From contig USHW01000030.1 of NCBI GenBank assembly GCA_900554545.1, positions 1 to 26,526 of the forward strand: DNA of 26,526 nucleotides. Reading direction: 5' to 3'. The notes beneath the pieces were generated by a model that saw nothing but the letters and a program-made list of their open reading frames with translations, did no database searches and was not told the DNA's origin. This document shows positions 14,960 to 22,262 of this stretch, one piece after another. This stretch comes from an uncultured Prevotella sp. Its GTDB lineage: Bacteria; Bacteroidota; Bacteroidia; Bacteroidales; Bacteroidaceae. A program made the translations under genes and the position numbers. Each line of letters starts with the position of its first letter. Position 1 is the stretch's first letter.

Positions 14960-15030
14960 TGTCCAATGGTGTAATGGTAGCACAACAGGTTTTGGTTCTG
15001 TTTGTGGTGGTTCGAATCCGCCTTGGACAA
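14960..15030 (+). tRNA. tRNA-Gln (anticodon TTG)
   Basis: 71 nt and a full cloverleaf: acceptor TGTCCAA/TTGGACA; D arm GTG-TAATGGTAG-CAC; anticodon stem ACAGG/TCTGT with loop TTTTGGT, giving anticodon TTG (reads CAA and by wobble CAG, Gln); 4-nt variable loop; T arm GGTGG-TTCGAAT-CCGCC. Discriminator A. CCA is not encoded. A strong terminator follows. Confidence 0.95.
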
Positions 15031-15042
15031 CATTTCAAACGT

Positions 15043-15079
15043 AAAGACCTCACATTGCATGAAGCAATGTGAGGTCTTT
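15043..15079. terminator. Strong bidirectional intrinsic terminator
   Basis: Perfect 16-bp inverted repeat AAAGACCTCACATTGC / GCAATGTGAGGTCTTT with a 5-nt loop, followed by TTTCTG on the plus strand. It ends the tRNA-Gln transcript and, on the other strand, the gene at 15104. Confidence 0.9.
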
Positions 15080-15103
15080 TCTGTTCTATATACCTGCCGT
15101 CAG

Positions 15104-15640
15104 TTAATCCTTAAAGAAGCGGAAGACAATCCCCAAATTCCATTCAAAGCGTGTAGGCGTGTTCTCCTCGCTGCCTTCAAGGCTCATGCTGAGACCTATT
15201 CCGCCGGTGACACCGATGAACCTGTAGACGGGCTGGACGTAGTTGAACATCACCCCAAGCCCTGTTTCCACCTTGTTTCTCTTTTTATAATACCTTGGAG
15301 CAAGGTTCAATGCTATGTTAAAATTCTTCATCCACATCTGCATTGCCAAGTTCCAAAGCATCTTCTTGTCTTCAATATGCTTTTCGTCATATTCGGTATT
15401 GTATCCGAATCCGGCTGAAAGCCCGAATATAAGCGGTGCTCTCCATCCCACTTTCAGTCCCAGTCCTCCATAATCAACGCCCCAACCCAGGCCCACATCG
15501 AAGCAATGGGCGTCTTCGCCCCACTCTTTTGCAGACATGACGCCGTACATCATGGCTTTTCCTATGGCCGTACCGATAGTAGAACCTACGTCGGAAACAG
15601 TTTTTTTATACGTGTCTGTTGCTTGAGACATTGCCGGCAT
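15104..15640 (-). CDS. Hypothetical small beta-rich protein, probably truncated at its N-terminus
   Basis: 178 aa from Met at 15640; Met at 15631 or a longer start at 15679 are also possible. The longer start falls inside a B-repeat hairpin. Residues 20-45 are Gly/Ala/Met-rich (GSTIGTAIGKAMMYGVM). From about 50 there are alternating polar and aromatic or glycine strands (CFDVGLGWGVDYGGLGLKVG, FGLSAGFGYNTEY, GVTGGIGLSMSLEG, WNLGIVFRFF) of the kind seen in small outer-membrane barrels. A signal peptide, which a barrel would need, is absent, and no TAnnTTTG box precedes it. I infer that the repeat replaced the original 5' end, leaving a remnant. I cannot name a family. Confidence 0.5.
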   Translation of the reverse strand: MPAMSQATDTYKKTVSDVGSTIGTAIGKAMMYGVMSAKEWGEDAHCFDVGLGWGVDYGGLGLKVGWRAPLIFGLSAGFGYNTEYDEKHIEDKKMLWNLAMQMWMKNFNIALNLAPRYYKKRNKVETGLGVMFNYVQPVYRFIGVTGGIGLSMSLEGSEENTPTRFEWNLGIVFRFFKD

Positions 15641-15660
15641 AGGGTCTTCTCCGGTTTTCC

Positions 15661-15745
15661 AAAAGACGGCCTTTCGCATTCCGAAAGGCCGTCTTTTGCC
15701 TTGTAAAAGGCCACCTTTCGGAGCGTAAAAGGCGGCCTTTTGCAG
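15661..15745 (+). repeat. Two B hairpins (B family, copy 3)
   Basis: First hairpin AAAAGACGGCCTTTCG / CGAAAGGCCGTCTTTT (15661-15697, perfect 16-bp arms). A second, imperfect one (AAAAGGCCACCTTTCG ... AAAAGGCGGCCTTTT) follows. No A palindrome precedes this copy; the small protein gene is there instead. From 15746 to 15886 I see a GC-rich stretch, then AT-rich DNA, with no gene. Confidence 0.75.
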
Positions 15746-15886
15746 AGCGGCCTGCCGCCGGCCAGTTTCCCGTTGCAGGCGGCAGCGTTGGCGGCATGTG
15801 GGCAGCCGTGCAAAAAGGGGCGTTTGTTTTTAAGTATTATTCATATAATAATCGTATTAATTAAATGAAAAGTGAATGATTTTCCG

Positions 15887-15966
15887 TATCTTTGCCGGAG
15901 ACAAACTGCACCCGGACAATAGCGGGCAAGCCCGCTTGCTTCTCGCTTGTGTTCCTTTGCGTACAG
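15887..15966 (+). promoter_or_regulatory. P module copy 3 upstream of kduI
   Basis: TATCTTTG (15887-15894), CAAACTGCACCCGG, a dyad GCAAGC-CC-GCTTGC (15926-15939), then a degenerate second box (TTCCTTTGCG). It is diverged from copies 1 and 2, but the dyad symmetry is kept although its central bases differ, which suggests a bound site. The kduI ATG is about 115 nt after the first box. Confidence 0.6.
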
Positions 15967-16010
15967 CTAATTTACTGCATTATCAGAATAAATCATAAAT
16001 AAAACACGTT

Positions 16011-16856
16011 ATGAAGACAAATTACGAAATCCGCTACGCGGCGCATCCCGAGGATGCGAAAAGCTATGACACGCGGCGCATCCGCCGCGACTTCCTCATC
16101 GAGAAAGTGTTTGCGGCCGACGAGGTGAACATGGTTTACTCCATGTACGACCGCATGGTTGTGGGCGGAGCGATGCCCGTCAACGAAGAGCTGAAGCTCG
16201 AAGCCATCGACCCCCTGCGTGCAGAGTACTTCACTACGCGCCGTGAGGTCGGCATATTCAACGTAGGCCAGGGCGAAGGCACGGTGAAGGTGGGCGGCGA
16301 AACGTTCACCCTCGGCTACAAGGAGGCCCTTTACATTGGCCGCGGCGACCGTGACGTGTTCTTCAGCAGCGCCGACCCGAAGCAACCGGCGAAGTTCTAT
16401 TTCAACAGCGTTACCGCCCACAAGGAGTATCCCTGCAAGAAGGTGACCAAGGCAGACGCCGTTGTAGCACACATGGGTTCGCTCGAAATGAGCAACGAGC
16501 GCGACATCAACAAGATGCTCGTAAGCCAGGTGCTGCCTACCTGCCAGCTGCAGATGGGCATGACGGAGCTTGCCCCCGGCAGCGTGTGGAACACCATGCC
16601 GGCCCACGTCCACAGCCGCCGCATGGAGGCGTACTTCTACTTCGAGGTACCCGAGGAGCAGGCCGTGTGCCACTTCATGGGGCAGGTTGACGAGACACGC
16701 CACATCTGGATGAAGGGCGACCAGGCCGTTTTGTCTCCCGAGTGGAGCATCCACAGCGCGGCGGCTACCCACAACTACACCTTCATCTGGGGCATGGGAG
16801 GCGAGAACCTCGACTATGGCGACCAGGACTTCTCGAAGATTACGGACTTGAAGTAA
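16011..16856 (+). CDS. kduI: 5-dehydro-4-deoxy-D-glucuronate isomerase
   Basis: 281 aa, full length. It converts 5-keto-4-deoxyuronate, released from unsaturated oligogalacturonides, to 3-deoxy-D-glycero-2,5-hexodiulosonate in pectin breakdown; cytoplasmic and Zn-dependent. The cupin-type metal ligands are visible: His199 and His201 in PAHVHSRR, Glu206, and His248 in SIHSAAATH. The N-terminal block YEIRYAAHPEDAKSYDT is typical. It is followed after 172 nt (filled by a C repeat) by kduD, the next enzyme in the pathway. The P module lies upstream. Confidence 0.96.
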   Translation: MKTNYEIRYAAHPEDAKSYDTRRIRRDFLIEKVFAADEVNMVYSMYDRMVVGGAMPVNEELKLEAIDPLRAEYFTTRREVGIFNVGQGEGTVKVGGETFTLGYKEALYIGRGDRDVFFSSADPKQPAKFYFNSVTAHKEYPCKKVTKADAVVAHMGSLEMSNERDINKMLVSQVLPTCQLQMGMTELAPGSVWNTMPAHVHSRRMEAYFYFEVPEEQAVCHFMGQVDETRHIWMKGDQAVLSPEWSIHSAAATHNYTFIWGMGGENLDYGDQDFSKITDLK

Positions 16857-16864
16857 AACCAGCA

Positions 16865-17010
16865 ACCCACCCCAACCCTCCCGAAGGGAGGGAGCCTGAT
16901 ATGCCTTGGCGTATTGCCTGTTTAAGGTATGTACGGCATACAAGCGTGGATTTGATTGCTATTTGGCAAAACATATCAAGCTCCCTCCCTTTGGGAGGGG
17001 TGGGGTGGGT
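16865..17010. repeat. Paired inverted C-repeat arms between kduI and kduD
   Basis: The left arm (16865-16903) and right arm (16972-17010) are 39-bp imperfect inverses: ACCCACCCCAACC, CTCCCGAAGGGAG, GGAGCCTGATATG against CATATCAAGCTCC, CTCCCTTTGGGAG, GGGTGGGGTGGGT. Each arm holds its own small hairpin. The 68-nt spacer has no gene. The arrangement is the same as at 2432-2594. Translated, the arm yields AYQAPSLREGWGG. Confidence 0.85.
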
Positions 17011-17028
17011 CAAAAATAATGCAAAACA

Positions 17029-17832
17029 ATGGACACATTTTCAAAGAATTTCTCCCTTGAAGGCAAGGTGGCTCTCGTCACGGGAGCCGCTTACGGGATA
17101 GGTTTCGCCATAGCAGAGGCTTACGCCAAGGCTGGCGCGAAAATCGCCTTCAACTGCCGTTCGCAGCACCATTTGGACCAGGCGCTGGCCGACTATAAGG
17201 CCAAGGGCATCGACGCGAAGGGCTACATCTGCGACGTTACCAAGGAAGACGAGGTGAAGCGCATGGTGGAAGACATCGAAAAAGAGCTTGGAGTTATCGA
17301 CATTCTCGTCAACAACGCAGGCATCATCAAGCGAATACCCATGACCGAGATGTCGGTTGAGGACTTCCGTCAGGTTGTCGACATCGACCTCAACGCGCCG
17401 TTCATCGTCTCGAAGGCCGTAATTCCCGGCATGATAAAGAAGGGTCACGGCAAAATCATCAACGTTTGCTCGATGATGAGCGAGCTGGGACGTGAGACAG
17501 TGTCGGCCTACGCGGCGGCGAAGGGCGGACTGAAGATGCTCACACGCAACATCTGCTCCGAGTTCGGAGAACACAACATACAGTGTAACGGCATAGGCCC
17601 GGGCTACATCGCCACACCGCAGACTGCCCCGCTGCGCGAGCGTCAGGCTGACGGCAGCCGCCATCCGTTTGACAGTTTCATCGTGTCGAAGACTCCGGCG
17701 GCACGCTGGGGCACGCCCGAAGACCTCATGGGGCCGGCCGTGTTCCTCGCTTCCGACGCTTCAGACTTCGTCAACGGACACATTCTCTACGTCGACGGCG
17801 GCATCCTTGCCTACATCGGCAAGCAGCCTTGA
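17029..17832 (+). CDS. kduD: 2-dehydro-3-deoxy-D-gluconate 5-dehydrogenase
   Basis: 267 aa. Short-chain dehydrogenase/reductase that reduces 3-deoxy-D-glycero-2,5-hexodiulosonate to 2-keto-3-deoxygluconate with NAD(P)H, the step after KduI. Motifs: cofactor-binding TGAAYGIG (18-25), NNAG (95-98), catalytic Ser148, Tyr161 and Lys165 (SAYAAAKGG). The N-terminus FSLEGKVALVTG matches KduD. Classical SDRs are hard to tell apart by sequence alone; adjacency to kduI makes the call firm. An intrinsic terminator follows. Confidence 0.93.
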   Translation: MDTFSKNFSLEGKVALVTGAAYGIGFAIAEAYAKAGAKIAFNCRSQHHLDQALADYKAKGIDAKGYICDVTKEDEVKRMVEDIEKELGVIDILVNNAGIIKRIPMTEMSVEDFRQVVDIDLNAPFIVSKAVIPGMIKKGHGKIINVCSMMSELGRETVSAYAAAKGGLKMLTRNICSEFGEHNIQCNGIGPGYIATPQTAPLRERQADGSRHPFDSFIVSKTPAARWGTPEDLMGPAVFLASDASDFVNGHILYVDGGILAYIGKQP

Positions 17833-17862
17833 CGTGGCACGACCGTGCTTTTCAATAGCTTT

Positions 17863-17892
17863 AAGGGCGCATCCGCAGGGTGCGCCCTTTGT
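17863..17892 (+). terminator. Intrinsic terminator of kduD
   Basis: AAGGGCGCA (17863-17871), 9-nt loop, TGCGCCCTT (17881-17889), then TGTTGTTTG. Perfect 9-bp stem 30 nt after the kduD stop. Confidence 0.8.
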
Positions 17893-17964
17893 TGTTTGCG
17901 GCATGACTTTCGCCGTGCCAATATGTAAAATGTTCTTAAAAACGCCGCAAAACAATGCGTCCAG

Positions 17965-17996
17965 TTTGGTAACCAACGGCTTTTTGCCTATCTTCG
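17965..17996 (+). promoter_or_regulatory. Promoter of the Phd-like gene
   Basis: TTTG (17965-17968), 20-nt spacer, TATCTTCG (17989-17996; one mismatch from TAnnTTTG). An AAAGGAG ribosome-site-like sequence also precedes the ATG at 18033, which is uncommon in this window. Confidence 0.55.
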
Positions 17997-18032
17997 CAAT
18001 GTGAAACATAATGTAAAAGAAAGGAGACAACG

Positions 18033-18287
18033 ATGATTGTAATCAGCACAAGGGATTTCAGGGCTAACCAGACAAGGTATCTCGACATGGCGCGCAGGGG
18101 CGAGGACGTCATCCTCAAGTCGCGCGATGCCGGCAGCTTCAGGCTCACTCCTGTTGATACGGAGGACGCTGTGGTGAGCAAGCGCGACCTTACTGAGGAG
18201 CTGCGCCTCGCCTTGCAGCAGGTGAAAGACCACATGGAGGGGAAAATCAAACTGAAATCGGCAGACACATTGATAGATGAGCTTTGA
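18033..18287 (+). CDS. Phd/YefM-type antitoxin, apparently orphan
   Basis: 84 aa. The N-terminal half (MIVISTRDFRANQTRYLDMA, then RRGEDVILKSRDAGSFRLTP) fits the Phd/YefM antitoxin fold, which binds DNA at its own promoter and neutralises a toxin with a C-terminal helix. Residues 50-84 are helical and charged, as expected for a toxin-binding tail. No toxin gene lies next to it: downstream is only a 49-bp-arm inverted repeat, upstream is kduD with its terminator. It may be a remnant of a toxin-antitoxin pair or a stand-alone regulator. Confidence 0.75.
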   Translation: MIVISTRDFRANQTRYLDMARRGEDVILKSRDAGSFRLTPVDTEDAVVSKRDLTEELRLALQQVKDHMEGKIKLKSADTLIDEL

Positions 18288-18344
18288 GATATGACGCTTG
18301 CATATCGGAGGATTTATGTTGTGCAACAATAGCATAACCGCTTT

Positions 18345-18482
18345 CAAATGAGGCTCTTGGTAACAGTCATGCCGCACGCCGATGCGGCATCCAATGAATG
18401 CTGCCAACGCCATTTGGCATTATCCGTGTATTCTGGATGCCGCATCGGCGTGCGGCATGACTATTACCGAGTGCCTCGTTTG
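18345..18482. repeat. Large inverted repeat with 49-bp arms (G family)
   Basis: Arms 18345-18393 and 18434-18482 match in 45 of 49 positions. The core is GTCATGCCGCACGCCGATGC followed by GGCATCCA, flanked by GGTAA and GAGGC. The 40-nt spacer contains its own hairpin (TGCCAA-CGCCAT-TTGGCA). A half copy lies at 8547-8590. As RNA it would be a very stable hairpin 3' of the Phd-like gene. Confidence 0.9.
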
Positions 18483-18526
18483 GTATTAAATTAGGATAGG
18501 TTTGTATTCTATCAACAGCAGCTAAT

Positions 18527-18757
18527 CAAGCTCCCTCACTTGTTTTAATTGAGAATTGAGAATGGGGAATTGTGATTACCTTTGCCAACAATCAATCCCA
18601 AAGGTAATCACCATTCTCCATTCCCCATTCTCCATTCTCAATTAAAAACAAGGCAAACGGCAATGTAAAAGGCCACCTTTCGCCCTCTAAAAGGCCGTCT
18701 TTTAGACTGTAAAAGACGGCATTTTGTAACGCATTGGCAGTCAAGCGGTTATGCAAT
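18527..18757 (+). repeat. Composite A-B-tail intergenic element, copy 4
   Basis: Lead CAAGCTCCCTCACTTG (18528-18543), A palindrome (18544-18647), B hairpin (AAAAGGCCGTCTTTT at 18689-18703, AAAAGACGGCATTTT at 18711-18725), tail TTGGCAGTCAAGCGGTTATG (about 18734). Same order and orientation as copies 1 and 2 relative to the following gene (TPR protein). No gene lies in 18288-18931 apart from repeats and the promoter. Confidence 0.8.
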
Positions 18758-18803
18758 TGACCGTAAAATAAACTAAATTATTTAGTTAAAATCGGGAAAA
18801 TTC

Positions 18804-18834
18804 TTTGTGTTTTGCCGATTTGTACGTATATTTG
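18804..18834 (+). promoter_or_regulatory. Promoter of the TPR protein gene
   Basis: TTTG (18804-18807), 19-nt spacer, TATATTTG (18827-18834). The leader would be about 90 nt before the ATG at 18932. I see no structure in the leader that I can name. Confidence 0.7.
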
Positions 18835-18931
18835 TTGCACGAATATGGGATGCGGTTCGGCAAAGGGATGCCTCTTTATATCCGTCTTTCGCTATATTCG
18901 CGGTATATGGAAAACGTAAAACCTGATTACT

Positions 18932-20041
18932 ATGATGAAGAAACTGATTGTTATTTCTTTTATGCTGGCCTCCGCGGCCGCCGCCTCATGGGGGCAGACT
19001 GACGGCGCGGAGGCTCTTGGCGACAGCTGCGTCGAGGCGCACGACACGTTCCACGCGCTGCAGTATTACGGCGAGGCGATGGCTGCCGACAGCTCGGCCG
19101 CGCTGCAAAGGAAGGTGGCGCGGTGCCACTACATGCGCGGCGACTACCGCCGTTGCATCGACACTATGCTGCCGGTGGCCGGCCCGGGCGGCGACAGTCT
19201 TACCTTGGAGCAGATGCGCTACATGTTCGAGTGCTACAAGATGCTGGCCGACAACGACGGGCAGATGACCTGGGGCAGGGCCATCCTGCGCCGCTGCCCC
19301 ATGGACGGGGAGATGACAGCCGCCGTGGCGGCCATATACAATACTGACGACAGGTATCTGCCGTCGAGCGCGTCATCGCTGACCAACAGCTTTCTGGAAA
19401 AGGACTCGACGTGCATCCCGGTGCTGAGGCAGAACGCCGACGCCAAGTTCCTCATGCAAAGCTTCGACGCTGCAATAACCGTTTACAATAAGCTGCTGGC
19501 CCTTGGCGACTCGTCGTACAACGTGGTGTATTCGCTCGGCATGTCGTACATGCAGGTTAAGGAGGACAGTCTTGCCCGGAAGTGGCTTCTACGGGCGGCG
19601 GAGATGAAGGACATGAAGGACGCCGGATGCCTGTACCGTCTCGGAATGGTGTGCATCGAGCTTGACAGCCTGGCCGAAGGCATTGAGTATCTTGACTTGG
19701 CTTACAGCTTGATGCAGCCTGACGGGCGCGTGGTGTACATAGTGAAGCGCGCCCTCGGCGAGGGGTATTACAAGCAGGGGGACTACTGGAACGCCATATA
19801 CGCATGGACAGAGGCGCTGCGCCGCAACCGTAACAGCATGGCCACCATCTTCAACGTGGCGCAGACTTACGGCCTTGTGGGGCAGCATGACAAGGAAAAG
19901 CAGTTCTACCGCTCGTTCCTTAGCATGGCCGCGCTTGTCGAACGCACCCCGGCGCTTGACGAAATGGTGAAGCAGGCCGAGGCTGTAATAGGCAAGAAAG
20001 AAGACTTCCAGGGATGTGTCATAGGGCTGCCGATAGACTGA
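18932..20041 (+). CDS. Secreted tetratricopeptide-repeat protein
   Basis: 369 aa. Residues 1-22 form a signal peptide (MMKKLIVISFMLASAAAASW, then GQ), so the protein is probably periplasmic. The rest is helical with several TPR-like units: about 38-60 (HALQYYGEAMAADSSAALQR), 175-200 (AITVYNKLLALGDSSYNVVY), 205-235, 240-262, and 280-310 (GEGYYKQGDYWNAIYAWTEA). TPRs mediate protein-protein contact; no catalytic domain is visible. No lipobox Cys follows the signal sequence. It is convergent with the glycosyltransferase operon, separated by a long inverted repeat. Its partner is unknown. Confidence 0.8.
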   Translation: MMKKLIVISFMLASAAAASWGQTDGAEALGDSCVEAHDTFHALQYYGEAMAADSSAALQRKVARCHYMRGDYRRCIDTMLPVAGPGGDSLTLEQMRYMFECYKMLADNDGQMTWGRAILRRCPMDGEMTAAVAAIYNTDDRYLPSSASSLTNSFLEKDSTCIPVLRQNADAKFLMQSFDAAITVYNKLLALGDSSYNVVYSLGMSYMQVKEDSLARKWLLRAAEMKDMKDAGCLYRLGMVCIELDSLAEGIEYLDLAYSLMQPDGRVVYIVKRALGEGYYKQGDYWNAIYAWTEALRRNRNSMATIFNVAQTYGLVGQHDKEKQFYRSFLSMAALVERTPALDEMVKQAEAVIGKKEDFQGCVIGLPID

Positions 20042-20043
20042 AG

Positions 20044-20216
20044 CTGACAAGGGACGAGAAACGAGTTGGCAAAAGACGAGGAACGAGTTGACAGGAGACG
20101 AGCAGACGAGCGACGGGGAATATGTAAGTGGCTTTTATCAGGCCGTGTTTTATTTGTATTTTCCTTGTCGCTCGTCTGCTTGTCTCTTGTCAACTTGTTC
20201 CTCGTCCCTTGTCAAC
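20044..20216. repeat. Long inverted repeat of 7-8-nt units between convergent genes
   Basis: The left arm (about 20075-20114) is built of CGAGGAA, CGAGTTGA, CAGGAGA, CGAGCAGA, CGAGCGA. The right arm (about 20167-20207) is its inverse; GTTGACAGGAGACGAGCAGA and the following CGAGCGAC match the opposite arm with two mismatches in 28. It lies between the TPR gene and the oppositely oriented glycosyltransferase gene and could fold into a two-way terminator hairpin. Related to the array at 2605. Confidence 0.75.
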
Positions 20217-20218
20217 TC

Positions 20219-21358
20219 CTAAGAAAAACCAATCAACTCGTCATACACCGAGAGCACTTGCCGTGCCACGTCGTTGTTCTCGAAGCGTGTGATATATTGC
20301 CGCGCGGCGGCTATGCGTTCGTCGCGTCCCGGCGCGTCCTTCAGCGTCAGCTTCATGGCTTCGGCCATTCCGTACACGTCGTCGGGGCCGACGTACAGCG
20401 TGGCGTTGCCTCCAGCCTCTTCAAGGCAGCTTCCCGTGCAGGCCACAACGGGCAGTCCGCTCTGTATGGCCTCGATTACCGGCAGGCCGAATCCCTCGTA
20501 GCGCGACGGGCATACGCAGGCTTCCGCCATCTGGTATATGGCCGGCAGGTCGTCGGCCGGCACGTTGTGCAGGAACATTACACGCTTTCCGAGTCCGTTC
20601 TGTGCCACGTAGCGCTTCACCGTATCGCAGTAAGCGGTAGGCCTGCCTACAACAACGAGGCTCACGTCGTCGGACAACATGCGCATGGCCCTTACCGCCA
20701 GGAGCACGTTCTTGCGCTCTTCCACCGTGCCGACGTTCACTATGTAGCGTTCGGGCAGCATGTAGTCGGTGTGCACCTCCTGCATCTTCTTCTCGCTCTC
20801 GCGCATCTTGTAGCGTGAGCCGCAGCTCTGGTAAATCACGCTTATCTTGTCGGCCGGCACGTCGCCGTACAGCATAATGTCGCGCTTCGTACATTCGCTG
20901 ATGGCTATTATGCGGTCGGCCTCAAGGCAGGTCTTCCTGAATTTCCATTCGTTCAGCTTCCTTCCCACCCACGAGTACCACTCCGGATGGCGCATGAAGA
21001 TGAGGTCGTGTATAGTCACGACAGTCTTGATGCCGGCCTCCTTGATGCCTGCCGGCAGCTCGCCCGACAAGCCGTGGTACAGCTTTACGCCGTCACGCAC
21101 GAGCGCGGTGACCACTCCGCGTGCCCGCCATAGGGCCTTGGTTATGGGGTTGATGGTGGCTTCCGGGTAGACGAACCTGATGTTCGGCCGCGGCTGGATT
21201 TGCCGCCTTAGCGCCTCGTCGCCGTATTCAGGGGTGTAAAGGTTGAACGTAATGTCGGGCGTCGCGGCTTCGGCTATGTCGTTGACGAGTGTCCTTCCGT
21301 AACTGCCCGGCCCTGTATAGTCGCACACAATGTGCTTGGCGTCATATCCTATTGTCAT
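20219..21358 (-). CDS. Family 4-type glycosyltransferase
   Basis: 379 aa. GT-B fold retaining glycosyltransferase that moves a sugar from a nucleotide sugar to an acceptor, probably an envelope glycan. The C-terminal donor domain has VNVGTVEERKN (207-217), VVVGRP (235-240), CPSRYEGFGLPVIEAIQSG (283-301) with the E-x7-E pair Glu288 and Glu296, and GLPVVAC. The N-terminal domain has GPGSYGRTL (16-24) and VVTIHDLIFMRHPEWYS. No membrane segment is visible. It starts 14 nt after the lpxL-like gene in an msbA-lpxL-GT operon, which points to lipid A, core oligosaccharide or related surface glycan. Donor and acceptor are unknown. Confidence 0.85.
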   Translation of the reverse strand: MTIGYDAKHIVCDYTGPGSYGRTLVNDIAEAATPDITFNLYTPEYGDEALRRQIQPRPNIRFVYPEATINPITKALWRARGVVTALVRDGVKLYHGLSGELPAGIKEAGIKTVVTIHDLIFMRHPEWYSWVGRKLNEWKFRKTCLEADRIIAISECTKRDIMLYGDVPADKISVIYQSCGSRYKMRESEKKMQEVHTDYMLPERYIVNVGTVEERKNVLLAVRAMRMLSDDVSLVVVGRPTAYCDTVKRYVAQNGLGKRVMFLHNVPADDLPAIYQMAEACVCPSRYEGFGLPVIEAIQSGLPVVACTGSCLEEAGGNATLYVGPDDVYGMAEAMKLTLKDAPGRDERIAAARQYITRFENNDVARQVLSVYDELIGFS

Positions 21359-21390
21359 GGATTATTCACTCTTTACTCTTGGTTCTTCAC
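21356..21390 (-). repeat. Heptad array crossing a stop codon in the operon
   Basis: On the minus strand GTGAAGA, ACCAAGA, GTAAAGA, GTGAATA follow in exact 7-nt register, covering the last codons and TAA stop of the acyltransferase gene and the 14-nt spacer to the next ATG. It shows that these short-period arrays also invade coding ends. Confidence 0.45.
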
Positions 21391-22254
21391 TTTGTTCAGC
21401 GTCCACAGGTAGAAGCGGGGGTCACGCCTGACGGTCTGTTCGAGCATGGCGAAAAAGCGTTTCGTCATCTCGTGTTCGGGCAGCGCGGCCGCGTCGGCCG
21501 TGAGCAGGCGGAACGTGCAGGTATATTTGCCGCGTTCGGGTCTTTCCATGTCTACATAGAACACGGCGTTGCCCATCTTCCTGGCAATCTTCTCCGGGCC
21601 GGTTACGGCCATTATGGTGCGGTTGAGGAATGTAAGCTGTGTCCGGGCGTTTGAGCATTGCGGCTCCTGGTCGGCCATGTAGCCAAAGATGTTCATCAGG
21701 TTTTGCCTGCGGAACGACACGAGATACCTTAATATGTCCTTCTTCGGGACGCATACTCCGCCCATGCTTTGCCGCGTCTTGATGAACAGGCTGTCGATGG
21801 TCTTGTTGGGGATTGGTGCGTACACGAGGCCGACAACGGCTTCCTTGTGGCGTGTGAACACTTTTCCTGCCGCCGATAGCAGCTCCCAGTTGCAGTAATG
21901 TCCAAGTACTCCGGCGCATGCCTGGCCGCGGTCGAAGCAGTCTTCCACGGCTTCCGTGCCTCTGAACTCTACATGGCGCATCAACTCTTTTTGAGATACG
22001 GTCATGAGTTTTACCGTCTCCACGAAGTAGTCTGACAGCCACCGGTAGAAGTCCCGTTCAATGCGGCGCAGCTCTTCGCGGCTTTTCTCGGGGAAAGCCG
22101 TCGCCAGGTTGTGCCTCGCCGTCGAGAGGCGGTAGCGTAAAATGCGGTAAGTCATGGTGTACAGCAGTCCCGACAGGGCGTAAAGCGCCTTGTAGGGAAG
22201 CAGCGACATGAGGTAGAATGCCGCATATACGATGGCTCGCATGGCTTTTTTCAT
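21373..22254 (-). CDS. Lipid A biosynthesis acyltransferase (LpxL/HtrB family)
   Basis: 293 aa from the ATG at 22254. The longer reading frame to 22365 overlaps the msbA end and its extra 37 residues are Arg-rich and shadow-like, so I reject it. The family transfers a fatty acyl chain onto lipid A at the inner membrane. The H-x4-E catalytic motif is His119-Glu124 in GHYCNWE. An N-terminal hydrophobic helix (MRAIVYAAFYLMSLLPYKAL) anchors it. The segment NLMNIFGYMADQEP fits the family. It sits 8 nt after msbA and 14 nt before the glycosyltransferase, so acylation and export of lipid A are co-expressed. The exact acyl position is unknown. Confidence 0.88.
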   Translation of the reverse strand: MKKAMRAIVYAAFYLMSLLPYKALYALSGLLYTMTYRILRYRLSTARHNLATAFPEKSREELRRIERDFYRWLSDYFVETVKLMTVSQKELMRHVEFRGTEAVEDCFDRGQACAGVLGHYCNWELLSAAGKVFTRHKEAVVGLVYAPIPNKTIDSLFIKTRQSMGGVCVPKKDILRYLVSFRRQNLMNIFGYMADQEPQCSNARTQLTFLNRTIMAVTGPEKIARKMGNAVFYVDMERPERGKYTCTFRLLTADAAALPEHEMTKRFFAMLEQTVRRDPRFYLWTLNKVKNQE

Positions 22255-22262
22255 GGCTTGGT

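Noticed and set aside
15993..16943. 316-aa ORF antisense to kduI
   Set aside because: Shadow of kduI; its N-terminus is the translated C repeat (AYQAPSLREGWGG).
18288..18344. Toxin gene partner for the Phd-like antitoxin
   Set aside because: No open frame of useful length on either strand between the antitoxin and the large inverted repeat.
18805..19002. 65-aa ORF overlapping the TPR gene start
   Set aside because: Runs through the promoter and leader into the TPR gene in another frame; no family resemblance.
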